Shown: piece after piece, positions 30,071-38,958 of the stretch
How the letters are laid out: each line of letters starts with the position of its first letter
Numbering within the stretch: the first letter of the stretch is position 1
Source of the DNA: Bacillota bacterium
Lineage (GTDB): Bacteria > Bacillota > SHA-98 > Ch115 > JABLXJ01
Assembly (NCBI GenBank): GCA_012839815.1
Contig: DUMQ01000067.1
Coordinates: forward strand, 27,168-91,167
Length of the DNA: 64,000 nt
Direction of reading: 5' to 3'
Made by a program: the position numbers and the translations under genes
The notes under the pieces: model-generated
Databases searched by the model: none
What the model was told of the DNA's origin: nothing
What the model saw: only the letters and a program-made list of their open reading frames with translations

Positions 30071-31088
30071 AGGTCAGGCCTCGGCCCCCGGCAGTTGCGG
30101 CGAGCTCGTCCAGGGGACCATCGATGGAGTCGATTTCCTCGTTACTTGTCCCGTGAATCTCTACGCCACGGCCGCGGTTTCGGTTTGCCGGGCTGCGAGG
30201 GTTCAAGACAGTCCTGACCTCCGCGTAAGGAAGCGCGCAAGGAAGCAAAAGGCGCTTGCGGCTGCGCTCCGGGTGCTTGAACTCCTGGAGGGACCTACGC
30301 CCGTGCCTGGAATTTCGTCGCTCCAGCGCCGGCTGGCGATCCGCAGCCAGCTGGCAATCCGCATAACGAGCGAATTGCCCTCATCTAAAGGAATGGCCAG
30401 CAGCACCGCGGATATAGCTGCCACCTGCGCGGCCACGGCCAGGGCGCTCGGCAGGGAAGGCCTGTCGCCTGACGAAATAGCAAATATAGCCCTTAGCGTC
30501 GAGCCTACGGATGGCATCATGTTTCCTGGCATCGTCCTTTTCGATCATGTGCGCGGGACCATCCGGCGGAGCCTTGGCGTTGCGCCGCCCATCGACATCC
30601 TCATAATCGACCTTGGTGGCCATGTTGATACGGTCGCGTTCAACCGCCGGGACGACCTTGCAACCCTCAACCGTCGCAAGGAACCCGCCGTGCGCGATGC
30701 CCTGGCCCTCGTAGAGGAGGGAATAAGGCTCGGAGACGCGGCTATGGTCGGAGAAGGGGCCACGTTGAGCGCCATAGCCCACCAAGCCATCCTACCGAAG
30801 CCGGAGCTTCCCGCTCTCATCAGCATGGCAAGGAGATCGGGCGCCGTCGGGGTTAATATAGCCCACAGCGGGACGGTGGTCGGCATTCTCATCGACAGGA
30901 GACAAGGTAACTCGCATGAGATTATAGAGAGGATCGAACGCGAGAGCAGACTCAGGGTGTATACGCGAGGCGCCGGGTTCCACTGTAGCCCTACCTCTCC
31001 ATGTATACTGGGGAAAGTCCGACTTACAGACGGCGGTATTTTTTATGAACAACTGTCAGGAGCGGTATTCCATGATAGGCCAAGTTAA
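30033..31088 (+). CDS. GHMP-family kinase, probable L-threonine kinase (PduX-like)
   Basis: ASAPGSCGELVQGTIDGVDFLVTCPVNLYA; ELPSSKGMASSTADIAAT; located in cob operon next to cobD. Confidence 0.8.
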   Translation: MPSLERHLSGCRRGQASAPGSCGELVQGTIDGVDFLVTCPVNLYATAAVSVCRAARVQDSPDLRVRKRARKQKALAAALRVLELLEGPTPVPGISSLQRRLAIRSQLAIRITSELPSSKGMASSTADIAATCAATARALGREGLSPDEIANIALSVEPTDGIMFPGIVLFDHVRGTIRRSLGVAPPIDILIIDLGGHVDTVAFNRRDDLATLNRRKEPAVRDALALVEEGIRLGDAAMVGEGATLSAIAHQAILPKPELPALISMARRSGAVGVNIAHSGTVVGILIDRRQGNSHEIIERIERESRLRVYTRGAGFHCSPTSPCILGKVRLTDGGIFYEQLSGAVFHDRPS

Positions 31089-32397
31089 GATCAAGGATGT
31101 CAAGTCCCAGGATAGCAAATCCCAGGATGACGAGCGCCAGGTTCCGGAAATAGGAGCTCCTACGCCAGCGAACAGTGCGGTAACAGGCGGCAGCCCGGGT
31201 GACCACAGGCGTAGGGTGCACGGGGGCAACATAAGAGAGGCGATGGAGAGGTATGGCCTAAGTCCGGGTCTGGGCCCGGGCCTGGGCGCGGTCAACATCC
31301 ATGACCCCGGGATCCTGGACTTTAGTGCCAATATAAACCCTCTGGGCCTGTCGAGGCGCGTGGAGGCCGCAATTATTGAGAACCTACCTGGCATCACCCG
31401 GTACCCGGACCCGGAGTGCGTGGAGCTGAGGCGTGCGATAGCAGAACACCTTGATATCTCACCGGCTAATATTATTGCTGGAAATGGCGCGGTCGAACTG
31501 GTATACTTAATTACAAAAGCGGCGAGACCCAGGCTGGCCGTCGTCCCTTGCCCGACGTTTTCCGAATACGCGCTGGCGGTGGAGAGCGAGGGCGGTGCGG
31601 TAAAGAGTGTGTACCTCCAGCCCGGCCGCGGATTTAGCATCGATGTGGAGGAGATCTCGTCCACGCTACCCGGAGCCGATATCCTGTTCATATGCAACCC
31701 AAACAACCCCACAGGCAACCTATGGCCGCGGGAGGCGCTGCTCTATATAGCTGGCGAGGCCGCAAGGACCGGAACCCTTGTTGTTGTCGACGAGGCTTTC
31801 ATCGACTTCATCGACGATGAAAAACAGGGAACGGTTGTGGGTGAGGTGCCGCGGAGGAAAAACCTCATCGTCCTGCGTTCAATGACGAAGGCCTTCGCAA
31901 TGCCTGGCTTGCGGCTGGGTTATGCCGTGTGTCCGAGCGAGATGGTGCAGCGGCTTGCTTCCCTGCGGGACCCCTGGAGCGTTAATTCCCTGGCCCAGGT
32001 CGCGGGCATTGAGGCTTTGCGCGATAGGGACTATATCATGCAGACAAAGGAGCTCATCAGGCGCGAGAGGAGTTTCCTCTATGACGGCCTCGCAAGCCTC
32101 CCGGGCGTCGAAGCATACAGGCCGGAGGCAAATTTTATCCTGGCCCGGCTCGTAGGCAGCACCACAGCCTCCGCCACCACAGCGGCAGCCTTCACCACCG
32201 CGACCTCTACTACCACCGCAGCCGCACCTTCGGCGGCCGACCTTGCAGGCGGGTTGGGACGGCGGGGGATCCTGATCAGGGATGCCAGTTCTTTTGATGG
32301 TCTGGATGAGACCTACTTTCGGGTTGCCGTCCGCACAAGGCCGGAGAATGAGCGCCTGCTCGAGGCGCTGAGGGATTACCTACTAACTTGGATGTAA
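31045..32397 (+). CDS. cobD: Threonine-phosphate decarboxylase (PLP-dependent)
   Basis: ILDFSANINPLGLSRRVEAAI..., NPNNPTGNLW, LRSMTKAFAMPGLRLGY; probable ATG 31072. Confidence 0.88.
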   Translation: MNNCQERYSMIGQVKIKDVKSQDSKSQDDERQVPEIGAPTPANSAVTGGSPGDHRRRVHGGNIREAMERYGLSPGLGPGLGAVNIHDPGILDFSANINPLGLSRRVEAAIIENLPGITRYPDPECVELRRAIAEHLDISPANIIAGNGAVELVYLITKAARPRLAVVPCPTFSEYALAVESEGGAVKSVYLQPGRGFSIDVEEISSTLPGADILFICNPNNPTGNLWPREALLYIAGEAARTGTLVVVDEAFIDFIDDEKQGTVVGEVPRRKNLIVLRSMTKAFAMPGLRLGYAVCPSEMVQRLASLRDPWSVNSLAQVAGIEALRDRDYIMQTKELIRRERSFLYDGLASLPGVEAYRPEANFILARLVGSTTASATTAAAFTTATSTTTAAAPSAADLAGGLGRRGILIRDASSFDGLDETYFRVAVRTRPENERLLEALRDYLLTWM

Positions 32398-32410
32398 GGG
32401 GTAATACAAT

Positions 32411-33178
32411 ATGCCGGAATATAATGTGTCTGAAGCTGAATCTAGATCTGAATCTAAATCCGAAGCTGAAGCTGGAAATGCGAGTGAATCTAAATCTGAA
32501 TCTGGAGATGAAGGTAGAGTGCTGAGGGTGATCGTTGTCCGTCATGGCCAGACTGACTGGAACAGGGACGGCAGGTACCTCGGGCACACGGATATGCCCC
32601 TGAACGAGGAGGGGAGAAGACAGGCCCGGGAGGCAGCAGACCACCTCAAAGCCGAACATGTTGTAGCCATCTACGCCAGCGATCTCAGGAGGACCATGGA
32701 AACAGCCCGGATAATCGCCGGGCCGCATGGGCTCGTTGTCCATCCCGTCCCCGGCCTCAGGGAGATGAATTTCGGTGCGTGGGACGGTCTTACCTACGAT
32801 GAAATCATAGGTAGATATGGGGATATGGCGCGCAGGTGGTTTGATGATCCCACAGCTATCACGCCCCCCGGGGGCGAGAGCGTGGTCCAGGTCTGGAGCC
32901 GGGTGGTGAAGGCTCTCAATACCATCTATGAATCTGAAACCCGGTCTCGTACGCCGGGTACGGTCGCCATCGTTACGCACGGGGGCCCGATCCGGGTGAT
33001 CAGGTGTCTTTTCGAACGGAAAAGCCCTGCAAACCTGTGGAAGGTCAATCATACCCCGCACGGGGCCATTGCAGGCGTCTTTCTCGTGAAACCGGCGGGG
33101 CGTAGCGATCGAGGCGGCACCCGTGCGCCCGGCGAGCGCACATGGCCCTCCCTCGAGCTCCGCGAGGCCTGCCTGTGA
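32411..33178 (+). CDS. Histidine phosphatase family protein, probable alpha-ribazole phosphatase
   Basis: VIVVRHGQTDWNRDGRYLGHTDMPLNEEGRRQA; E/S/K-rich N-terminal tract; cob operon context. Confidence 0.78.
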   Translation: MPEYNVSEAESRSESKSEAEAGNASESKSESGDEGRVLRVIVVRHGQTDWNRDGRYLGHTDMPLNEEGRRQAREAADHLKAEHVVAIYASDLRRTMETARIIAGPHGLVVHPVPGLREMNFGAWDGLTYDEIIGRYGDMARRWFDDPTAITPPGGESVVQVWSRVVKALNTIYESETRSRTPGTVAIVTHGGPIRVIRCLFERKSPANLWKVNHTPHGAIAGVFLVKPAGRSDRGGTRAPGERTWPSLELREACL

Positions 33179-33194
33179 ATTCTTCACATGCTCC

Positions 33195-33776
33195 CTACGT
33201 GGGCCCTCCCGGGCCCTCCACTCGCGGATCACCCAGTGAAGCTTCTGTAAAGAGGAGTTGCTTCACGGCCTTTCTTACAGCCTCATCACGGGCGTTCTGG
33301 CCGAGCCATTCCACGTAGCCAGGGTCCCTCTGCATGATCTCCCCCAGGGTCTTATGGGCGTACTTCCCGAACCCTATTACGAGATCCTCAGGGTCGCTTA
33401 TGTCGGGAATATCTTCTTCCGGAGGCACCTGGCCACCCAGCTCCTCCCATGCAACCATGTCGATCCCGATGCTATCTCGCAAGGCCCTGCTTTTCGCCCG
33501 CGTCGCGGCCATTCTCAGCAGGTGGGGCTGAATGGTCCTGTTTACGCTCTCGGGCGACGCGTCACCGACCTCCTTAAAGACCCCCTCTTGGGTCTCGATC
33601 TCAGCCTCCACCACGGCGTACATGCCGTTTTCCTTGCTTGGGATCTGGATAACATTTGTCGTTATACGCTTTAAGCCTCTCTGGCGGGCAAGCTCGAGGA
33701 GGCCCCCATACAGGACGTAGTCCCGGCCTTGCAGGGTCTTTACAAACTTCTCGCGAAATTCCTTCGAAAGCTCCAT
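33195..33776 (-). CDS. Uncharacterised protein: N-terminal region resembling phage Rad52/single-strand-annealing-like proteins, C-terminal region resembling the exonuclease-X C-terminal-like module
   Basis: NGMYAVVEAEIETQEGVFKEVGDASPESVNRTIQPHLLRMAATRAKSRALRDSIGIDMVAWEEL + VIGFGKYAHKTLGEIMQRDPGYVEWLGQ. Confidence 0.5.
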   Translation of the reverse strand: MELSKEFREKFVKTLQGRDYVLYGGLLELARQRGLKRITTNVIQIPSKENGMYAVVEAEIETQEGVFKEVGDASPESVNRTIQPHLLRMAATRAKSRALRDSIGIDMVAWEELGGQVPPEEDIPDISDPEDLVIGFGKYAHKTLGEIMQRDPGYVEWLGQNARDEAVRKAVKQLLFTEASLGDPRVEGPGGPT

Positions 33777-34153
33777 GTGAGCTGACACCTCGTGAGCTAA
33801 GACATGATAGTGACCCGGCATCTTGCTGCACAGAACGGTGATAGCGAATGGTGATAGTGGAGATGCCAGGACATCCTACATCCTCAATCTTGCAATCATA
33901 GAATACCACTCCTGGCTGTGTCCCATTCATGCTCACTCAAGTGACGCGAGCAAGTCACTTACTCAGGATACCTTGCATACGAAAGCCTACCACTTGAAAG
34001 CCTGAAGGTGAGCGCCAGGCGGGGTTGTACCATTGTCCCTGTACCCAAAATGCTTGGAATAATATGGTAATATATCCCCTGAATGGAAAATATGTACATA
34101 AATTTTCATCACTAATTTTGCAGGAATATCTCGTTTAGCCTCGAATATAACAT

Positions 34154-34190
34154 ACAACTGACAAGTTGTAGGTACAATGTAACATTACAT
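34154..34190. promoter_or_regulatory. Two adjacent palindromes, candidate GntR-family operator
   Basis: ACAACT-gaca-AGTTGT (34154-34169) and ATGTAA-ca-TTACAT (34177-34190) upstream of the gntR gene. Confidence 0.4.
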
Positions 34191-34312
34191 AAAAGCATAC
34201 AAATATAAGAGCCATCGTAGCACATATCATACAGGTCCAGGTGTAGATTCAGGTCCATGTCCAGGTTCGAATCTAGAATATAAGGGATACAAGGGTCAGG
34301 GAGGCGACATGC

Positions 34313-35080
34313 TTGGCAGGACGGTCAATAGAAGAATCGAATCCATTACCCCTCTATCACCAGCTCAAGGAGCTCCTACGCTCCCAAATTGAAGGGGGTG
34401 AATTCCCTGTCGGTGCGCGCCTTCCGAGCGAGGTGGAGATTGCTGAGGAATATAAGATCAGCCGCTCTACAGTCAGGCTGGCCATACTTGATCTCGTGCG
34501 CGAGGGCCTTCTCTACCGCAAGCAGGGCAAGGGGACTTTTGTGGCCAACCCCAAGATAACGCGGGGAATGCCTGGCGTAACAAGTTTTACGGAGGACATG
34601 AAAGCCAGGGGCCTGAGGCCCGGAGCCAAGGTCTTGAAGTTTGAGATCGCAGTCCCACCTCAGAGGGTTGCGGTGAGTCTCAGGTTGAGGGATAAAGAGG
34701 AAGCGGCGAGAATTGAACGTCAGATGCTGGCAGATGACGAACCAATCGCCTTTCATATTTCCTACTTGCCTCTTTCAGTTTGGAATGCCATGAACATAAA
34801 ACCTGAGGACCTGAATGACCAGTCGCTGTTCTGGTGCCTTGAAAATAGGGCGAGAATCATACTGGATGAAGCTCTTGAAACCATCGAGGTTGGGATCGCT
34901 GATGCCTATGTCGCCTCGATCTTGGGGATCAAGAAGGGTAGCCCGGTGCTTCTCTTCGAACACCTGGTATCCTCAGTCGATGGGGAACCAGTAGAGTTTG
35001 CGACCAACTTTTATCGCGGGGACAGGTATAAGTATTACATAAAGCATAAACGCCAGAGGATCTCGTTCATGAGGAGGTAA
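34313..35080 (+). CDS. GntR family regulator with UTRA-type effector domain
   Basis: LYHQLKELLRSQIEGGEFPVGARLPSEVEIAEEYKISRSTVRLAILDLVREGLLYRKQGKGTFV. Confidence 0.92.
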   Translation: MAGRSIEESNPLPLYHQLKELLRSQIEGGEFPVGARLPSEVEIAEEYKISRSTVRLAILDLVREGLLYRKQGKGTFVANPKITRGMPGVTSFTEDMKARGLRPGAKVLKFEIAVPPQRVAVSLRLRDKEEAARIERQMLADDEPIAFHISYLPLSVWNAMNIKPEDLNDQSLFWCLENRARIILDEALETIEVGIADAYVASILGIKKGSPVLLFEHLVSSVDGEPVEFATNFYRGDRYKYYIKHKRQRISFMRR

Positions 35081-35124
35081 CCGGCTATTATTGAAAAGAG
35101 CCATCGGGAAGGGGGCGCCAGGTT

Positions 35125-36630
35125 TTGAGTGAATTCCTCCTGGAAATGCGGAATGTGAATAAGAGATTCCCCGGTGTCATCGCCCTCCAGGATGTCAACT
35201 TTGCCCTGAAAAAGGGGGAGGTCCATGTCCTCCTGGGCGAAAATGGCGCAGGGAAGTCGACTTTGATGAAGATTCTCAGCGGAGCCTATCCAATGGATTC
35301 TGGAGAGATCTTCATAAAAGGCAAACGGGTGGAGATCAACAAGCCCCAGGATGCTCAGGAGCTTGGCATCAGCATAATACACCAGGAGTTTAACCTGATA
35401 CCTCACCTCAGCATAGCCCAGAATATCTTTTTGGGCAGGGAGCCCGTAGAGGGGCGATTCATCAAGACTATAGCGTGGGATAAGATGTATAGAAAGGCTG
35501 CTGAGATTCTCGGCCGCTTTGATATAAATGTATCGCCCCGTACGCCTGTGAGAGAGCTTGGCGTTGCGATGCAGCAAATGGTTGAGATAGCGAAGGCACT
35601 CTCGGTCAACGCCGAAATCGTCGTCATGGATGAGCCGACGGCTGCCCTCACTACGGCGGAGACAGAGAAGCTTTTCCAGGTTATAAGGACGTTGAAGGCC
35701 CAGGGTGTAAGCATTATCTACATCTCGCACAGGCTGGAGGAACTCTCGAAGATTGGCGATGTAGCTACCGTCCTCCGGGATGGTCGCAATGTCGGCACCG
35801 TAGATCTTAAGAAGACGGATACCGACACCCTTGTGCGCATGATGGTAGGGAGAAGTCTTACGGATATGTTCCCCAAGGAGAGCGTCCCCCGGGGCAAGGA
35901 GGCGCTGAGGGTTGAAAATCTGTATGGTAAAGGGGTCAATGGCGTCTCGTTTGTGGCATATGAAGGCGAGGTTCTGGGATTTGCCGGGATCGTGGGGTGC
36001 GGGCGGACAGAGCTGGCCAGAGCCATCTTTGGTGCGGATCCAGCCTCCGGAGGCAGGGTGTATGTAGACGGACGTGAGGTATCGATATCATCGCCCAGGC
36101 AGGCGATAAAAGCGGGTATCGCCTACCTCACAGAGGACAGGGGCAGGGAGGGACTGGTCCTCGGCCTCTCGGTCCGCGAGAATATAGGGCTCCCGGTGCT
36201 GGATAAGGTCTGCCGTGCGGGTATCGTGAATTTCGGGCGCAAGTCCGCGCTCGCTGCCAATTTCGTGAAGAACCTCGGCATAAAGACACCCAGCCTTTCT
36301 ACCCTGGCCAGGTCGCTTAGCGGCGGCAACCAGCAGAAGGTGGTACTTGCGAAATGGCTGGCCACCAAGGCGAAGGTCCTTATCTTCGATGAGCCCACCC
36401 GGGGCATAGATGTCGGGGCCAAGTGGGAGATATACCAGCTCATAAACGAGCTGGCTAAACAGGGCACGTCCGTCATTATGATCTCTTCGGATCTCCGGGA
36501 AATCCTGGGAATGAGCGATCGCATCCTGGTTATGAGAGAGGGATGCATCACTGGAGAGTTTGATAGAAGCGAAGCTACCCAGGAGAAGATTCTATATTGT
36601 GCAGCGGGGGGTAAGACTGGTGTTCACTAA
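35125..36630 (+). CDS. Sugar ABC transporter ATPase (RbsA/XylG-like)
   Basis: GENGAGKSTLMKILSGAYPMDSGEI, LSGGNQQKVVLAKWLATKAKVLIFDEPTRGIDVGAK. Confidence 0.92.
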   Translation: MSEFLLEMRNVNKRFPGVIALQDVNFALKKGEVHVLLGENGAGKSTLMKILSGAYPMDSGEIFIKGKRVEINKPQDAQELGISIIHQEFNLIPHLSIAQNIFLGREPVEGRFIKTIAWDKMYRKAAEILGRFDINVSPRTPVRELGVAMQQMVEIAKALSVNAEIVVMDEPTAALTTAETEKLFQVIRTLKAQGVSIIYISHRLEELSKIGDVATVLRDGRNVGTVDLKKTDTDTLVRMMVGRSLTDMFPKESVPRGKEALRVENLYGKGVNGVSFVAYEGEVLGFAGIVGCGRTELARAIFGADPASGGRVYVDGREVSISSPRQAIKAGIAYLTEDRGREGLVLGLSVRENIGLPVLDKVCRAGIVNFGRKSALAANFVKNLGIKTPSLSTLARSLSGGNQQKVVLAKWLATKAKVLIFDEPTRGIDVGAKWEIYQLINELAKQGTSVIMISSDLREILGMSDRILVMREGCITGEFDRSEATQEKILYCAAGGKTGVH

Positions 36631-37615
36631 CCATGAGTTGGCCGGGACAGGCCCGGCAGGCGCAGAAGTCTCTAAGCCCAGGTTTAGTCAAGCTTCGGTT
36701 ATGCAATATTTGCAGCAGATCGGCATCCTGGCGGGTTTTATCGTTCTCATGCTGGCCTTTGCCATTTTATCGCCCTATTTCTTAACCCTTGATAACTTGC
36801 TTGCCATAGCGCTACAGTCGTCAATCAATGCCGTTGTGGCTCTTGGGATGACCTTTGTAATAGCGACGGGTGGGATAGACCTATCTGTAGGCTCGATAGT
36901 GGCCCTTATAGGCGTTGTCATGGCCGACCTGATGCAGAGCGGCGTCGGGATCCCCGTTAGCGTGCTGGCAGGCACGGTAATCGGGGTAGGGTGCGGCACG
37001 ATGAATGGGCTCCTTATAACTAAGGCAAAACTTCCACCTTTCATCGTGACGCTCGGCATGATGAGCTTCATTCGCGGCCTGGCCCTGATATATACGTCCG
37101 GCCAGCCGATTTACGGGGTCCCGGCAGGATTCAGGTTCCTGGGCAGCGGTTACATCGGCGCCGTCCCCGTTCCAGTAATCATTGCTGCCCTCGCAGCGGC
37201 CCTGGCCTACTTTTTGCTGAGAAGAACGAGGTTTGGGGAATACACCCTTGCCATAGGCGGCAACGAAGAGGCCACGAGATTGTCAGGGGTGAATGTGGGG
37301 TTTTACAAGACGCTGGTATATTCATTCTGCGGTCTGATGTGCACCCTTGGGACCATAATCCTGGTTGCACGGCTAAATGCAGCCGAGCCGATAGCCGGCT
37401 TCAACTATGAATTGGATGCTATCGCCGCCACGGTCATGGGTGGGACAAGCCTCACAGGCGGTCAGGCCAATATACTCGGTACCATGGTAGGCGCCCTCAT
37501 AATGGGGGCATTGAGGAACGGTCTAAACCTCCTGAACGTCCAGGCCTTTTACCAGCAACTCGCGATAGGCGCTGTGATCATCCTGGCAGTGCTGGTCGAC
37601 AGGTTCCGGAAATAG
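36620..37615 (+). CDS. Sugar ABC transporter permease (RbsC-like)
   Basis: GMTFVIATGGIDLSVGSIVALIGVVMA, TVMGGTSLTGGQANILGTMVGA; probable GTG 36620, ORF open from 36560. Confidence 0.9.
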   Translation: MFTNHELAGTGPAGAEVSKPRFSQASVMQYLQQIGILAGFIVLMLAFAILSPYFLTLDNLLAIALQSSINAVVALGMTFVIATGGIDLSVGSIVALIGVVMADLMQSGVGIPVSVLAGTVIGVGCGTMNGLLITKAKLPPFIVTLGMMSFIRGLALIYTSGQPIYGVPAGFRFLGSGYIGAVPVPVIIAALAAALAYFLLRRTRFGEYTLAIGGNEEATRLSGVNVGFYKTLVYSFCGLMCTLGTIILVARLNAAEPIAGFNYELDAIAATVMGGTSLTGGQANILGTMVGALIMGALRNGLNLLNVQAFYQQLAIGAVIILAVLVDRFRK

Positions 37616-37778
37616 TATGCTAAGCACGCTAACTTAGCTGCTGGTAACGGGGCCTGATTAGAAATAAAGTGGCTTATGCTTATCTTAATGGGGGTGAGAC
37701 GCGGGTCTTTGAATTAGCCAGTGTGAATAATGTCCATATGTTTTATAGTATAGAACGTGATTGGAGGAATGGAGTCTT

Positions 37779-38792
37779 ATGGTGATGAGAAGGGTCATAG
37801 CTATTTGTATTGCCCTGCTTCTGGCGGGTGCGGTAACGTTATCCATTTCTCGTCCAGGCGGCAATATCTTTGCGGCTGCTAATCAGATGACTGCAGATGA
37901 GCTCGAAAAGGCTCTCGGTCCAGTGCCCAAGCCGTCAAAGCATTATAGAATAGGTGCCATCGAGAAAACGCTCATCAACGAGCACTGGCAGGAAATGAAA
38001 AAGGGTTACGAGGATGCCGCCAAGAAGTACGGCATCACGGTGGAGGTCGGCGCGGTAGATACCGAGCAGGACCTGATGAAGCAGTTGAATCTGGCGGAGA
38101 CCTTTATAGCAAAGGGGTATGATGCCCTCGCGGTTTCGCCCTTGACGGCATCCAACCTCGTTCCGGCCCTGGAGAAGGCGCGCAAGAAGGGCATCCCCAT
38201 TCTAAACGTCGATGACTCCAGGATTACAGAGGTGCCGGTCACAGCATTTGTCGGTGCCGATCATCGCCTGATGGGCGTCTACGCGGCAGACTATTTCGGG
38301 AAGCACATTAAGAGCGGCAAGGTTGCGCTGATCGAAGGCATGGCCGGGTCCCCCGCCAGCCAGCAGAGGGTGGCCGGTTTTACGGAGACGATAAAGAAGT
38401 ACCCCGGGCTCAAGCTGGTCGCCAGCCAGCCGGGCAACTGGGACCGGGTACAGGCCATGAACGCTGCAACCAATATTATACGCGTTCATCCTGACCTGAA
38501 GGCGATTTACGCGTGCAACGATACGATGGCGCTCGGCGTTGTTGAGGCTGTCATCAACGCCGGCAAGGCCGGCAAGATAATGGTTATAGGGACCGATGGC
38601 GTGCCTGACGCCATCAAGTCGATCCGCGAGGGAAAGATGACGGGCACTATCGCGGCGTTCCCATATGAAATGGGAAGGATCGCCACAGAGGTGGCCATCC
38701 GGGTGCTCGAAGGCCAGAAGGTGCCCCCTGTGATAGTCTCGCCTATGGTCCTCGTGACCAAGGATAACGTAGATAAGTATTTCAAGAAGTAA
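37779..38792 (+). CDS. Sugar ABC transporter substrate-binding protein (periplasmic-binding protein type 1 family)
   Basis: Signal peptide; FIAKGYDALAVSPLTASNLVPALEKARKKGIPILNVDDSRI; KAIYACNDTMALGVVEAV. Confidence 0.9.
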   Translation: MVMRRVIAICIALLLAGAVTLSISRPGGNIFAAANQMTADELEKALGPVPKPSKHYRIGAIEKTLINEHWQEMKKGYEDAAKKYGITVEVGAVDTEQDLMKQLNLAETFIAKGYDALAVSPLTASNLVPALEKARKKGIPILNVDDSRITEVPVTAFVGADHRLMGVYAADYFGKHIKSGKVALIEGMAGSPASQQRVAGFTETIKKYPGLKLVASQPGNWDRVQAMNAATNIIRVHPDLKAIYACNDTMALGVVEAVINAGKAGKIMVIGTDGVPDAIKSIREGKMTGTIAAFPYEMGRIATEVAIRVLEGQKVPPVIVSPMVLVTKDNVDKYFKK

Positions 38793-38958
38793 CATTTCAA
38801 GAAATGACCGAAGCAACTCATACAGTCACAGTCAGAAAGCCTCATCGGTGATCCCCTCGCGAGCAGGTTGGGGCAGGGAACCCCAGGGAACAACCCACCC
38901 TGCCCCACCGGCTCTTTATGATGTTGTAAAGATGTTGTAAATAGGAGGTGATTCCCGC

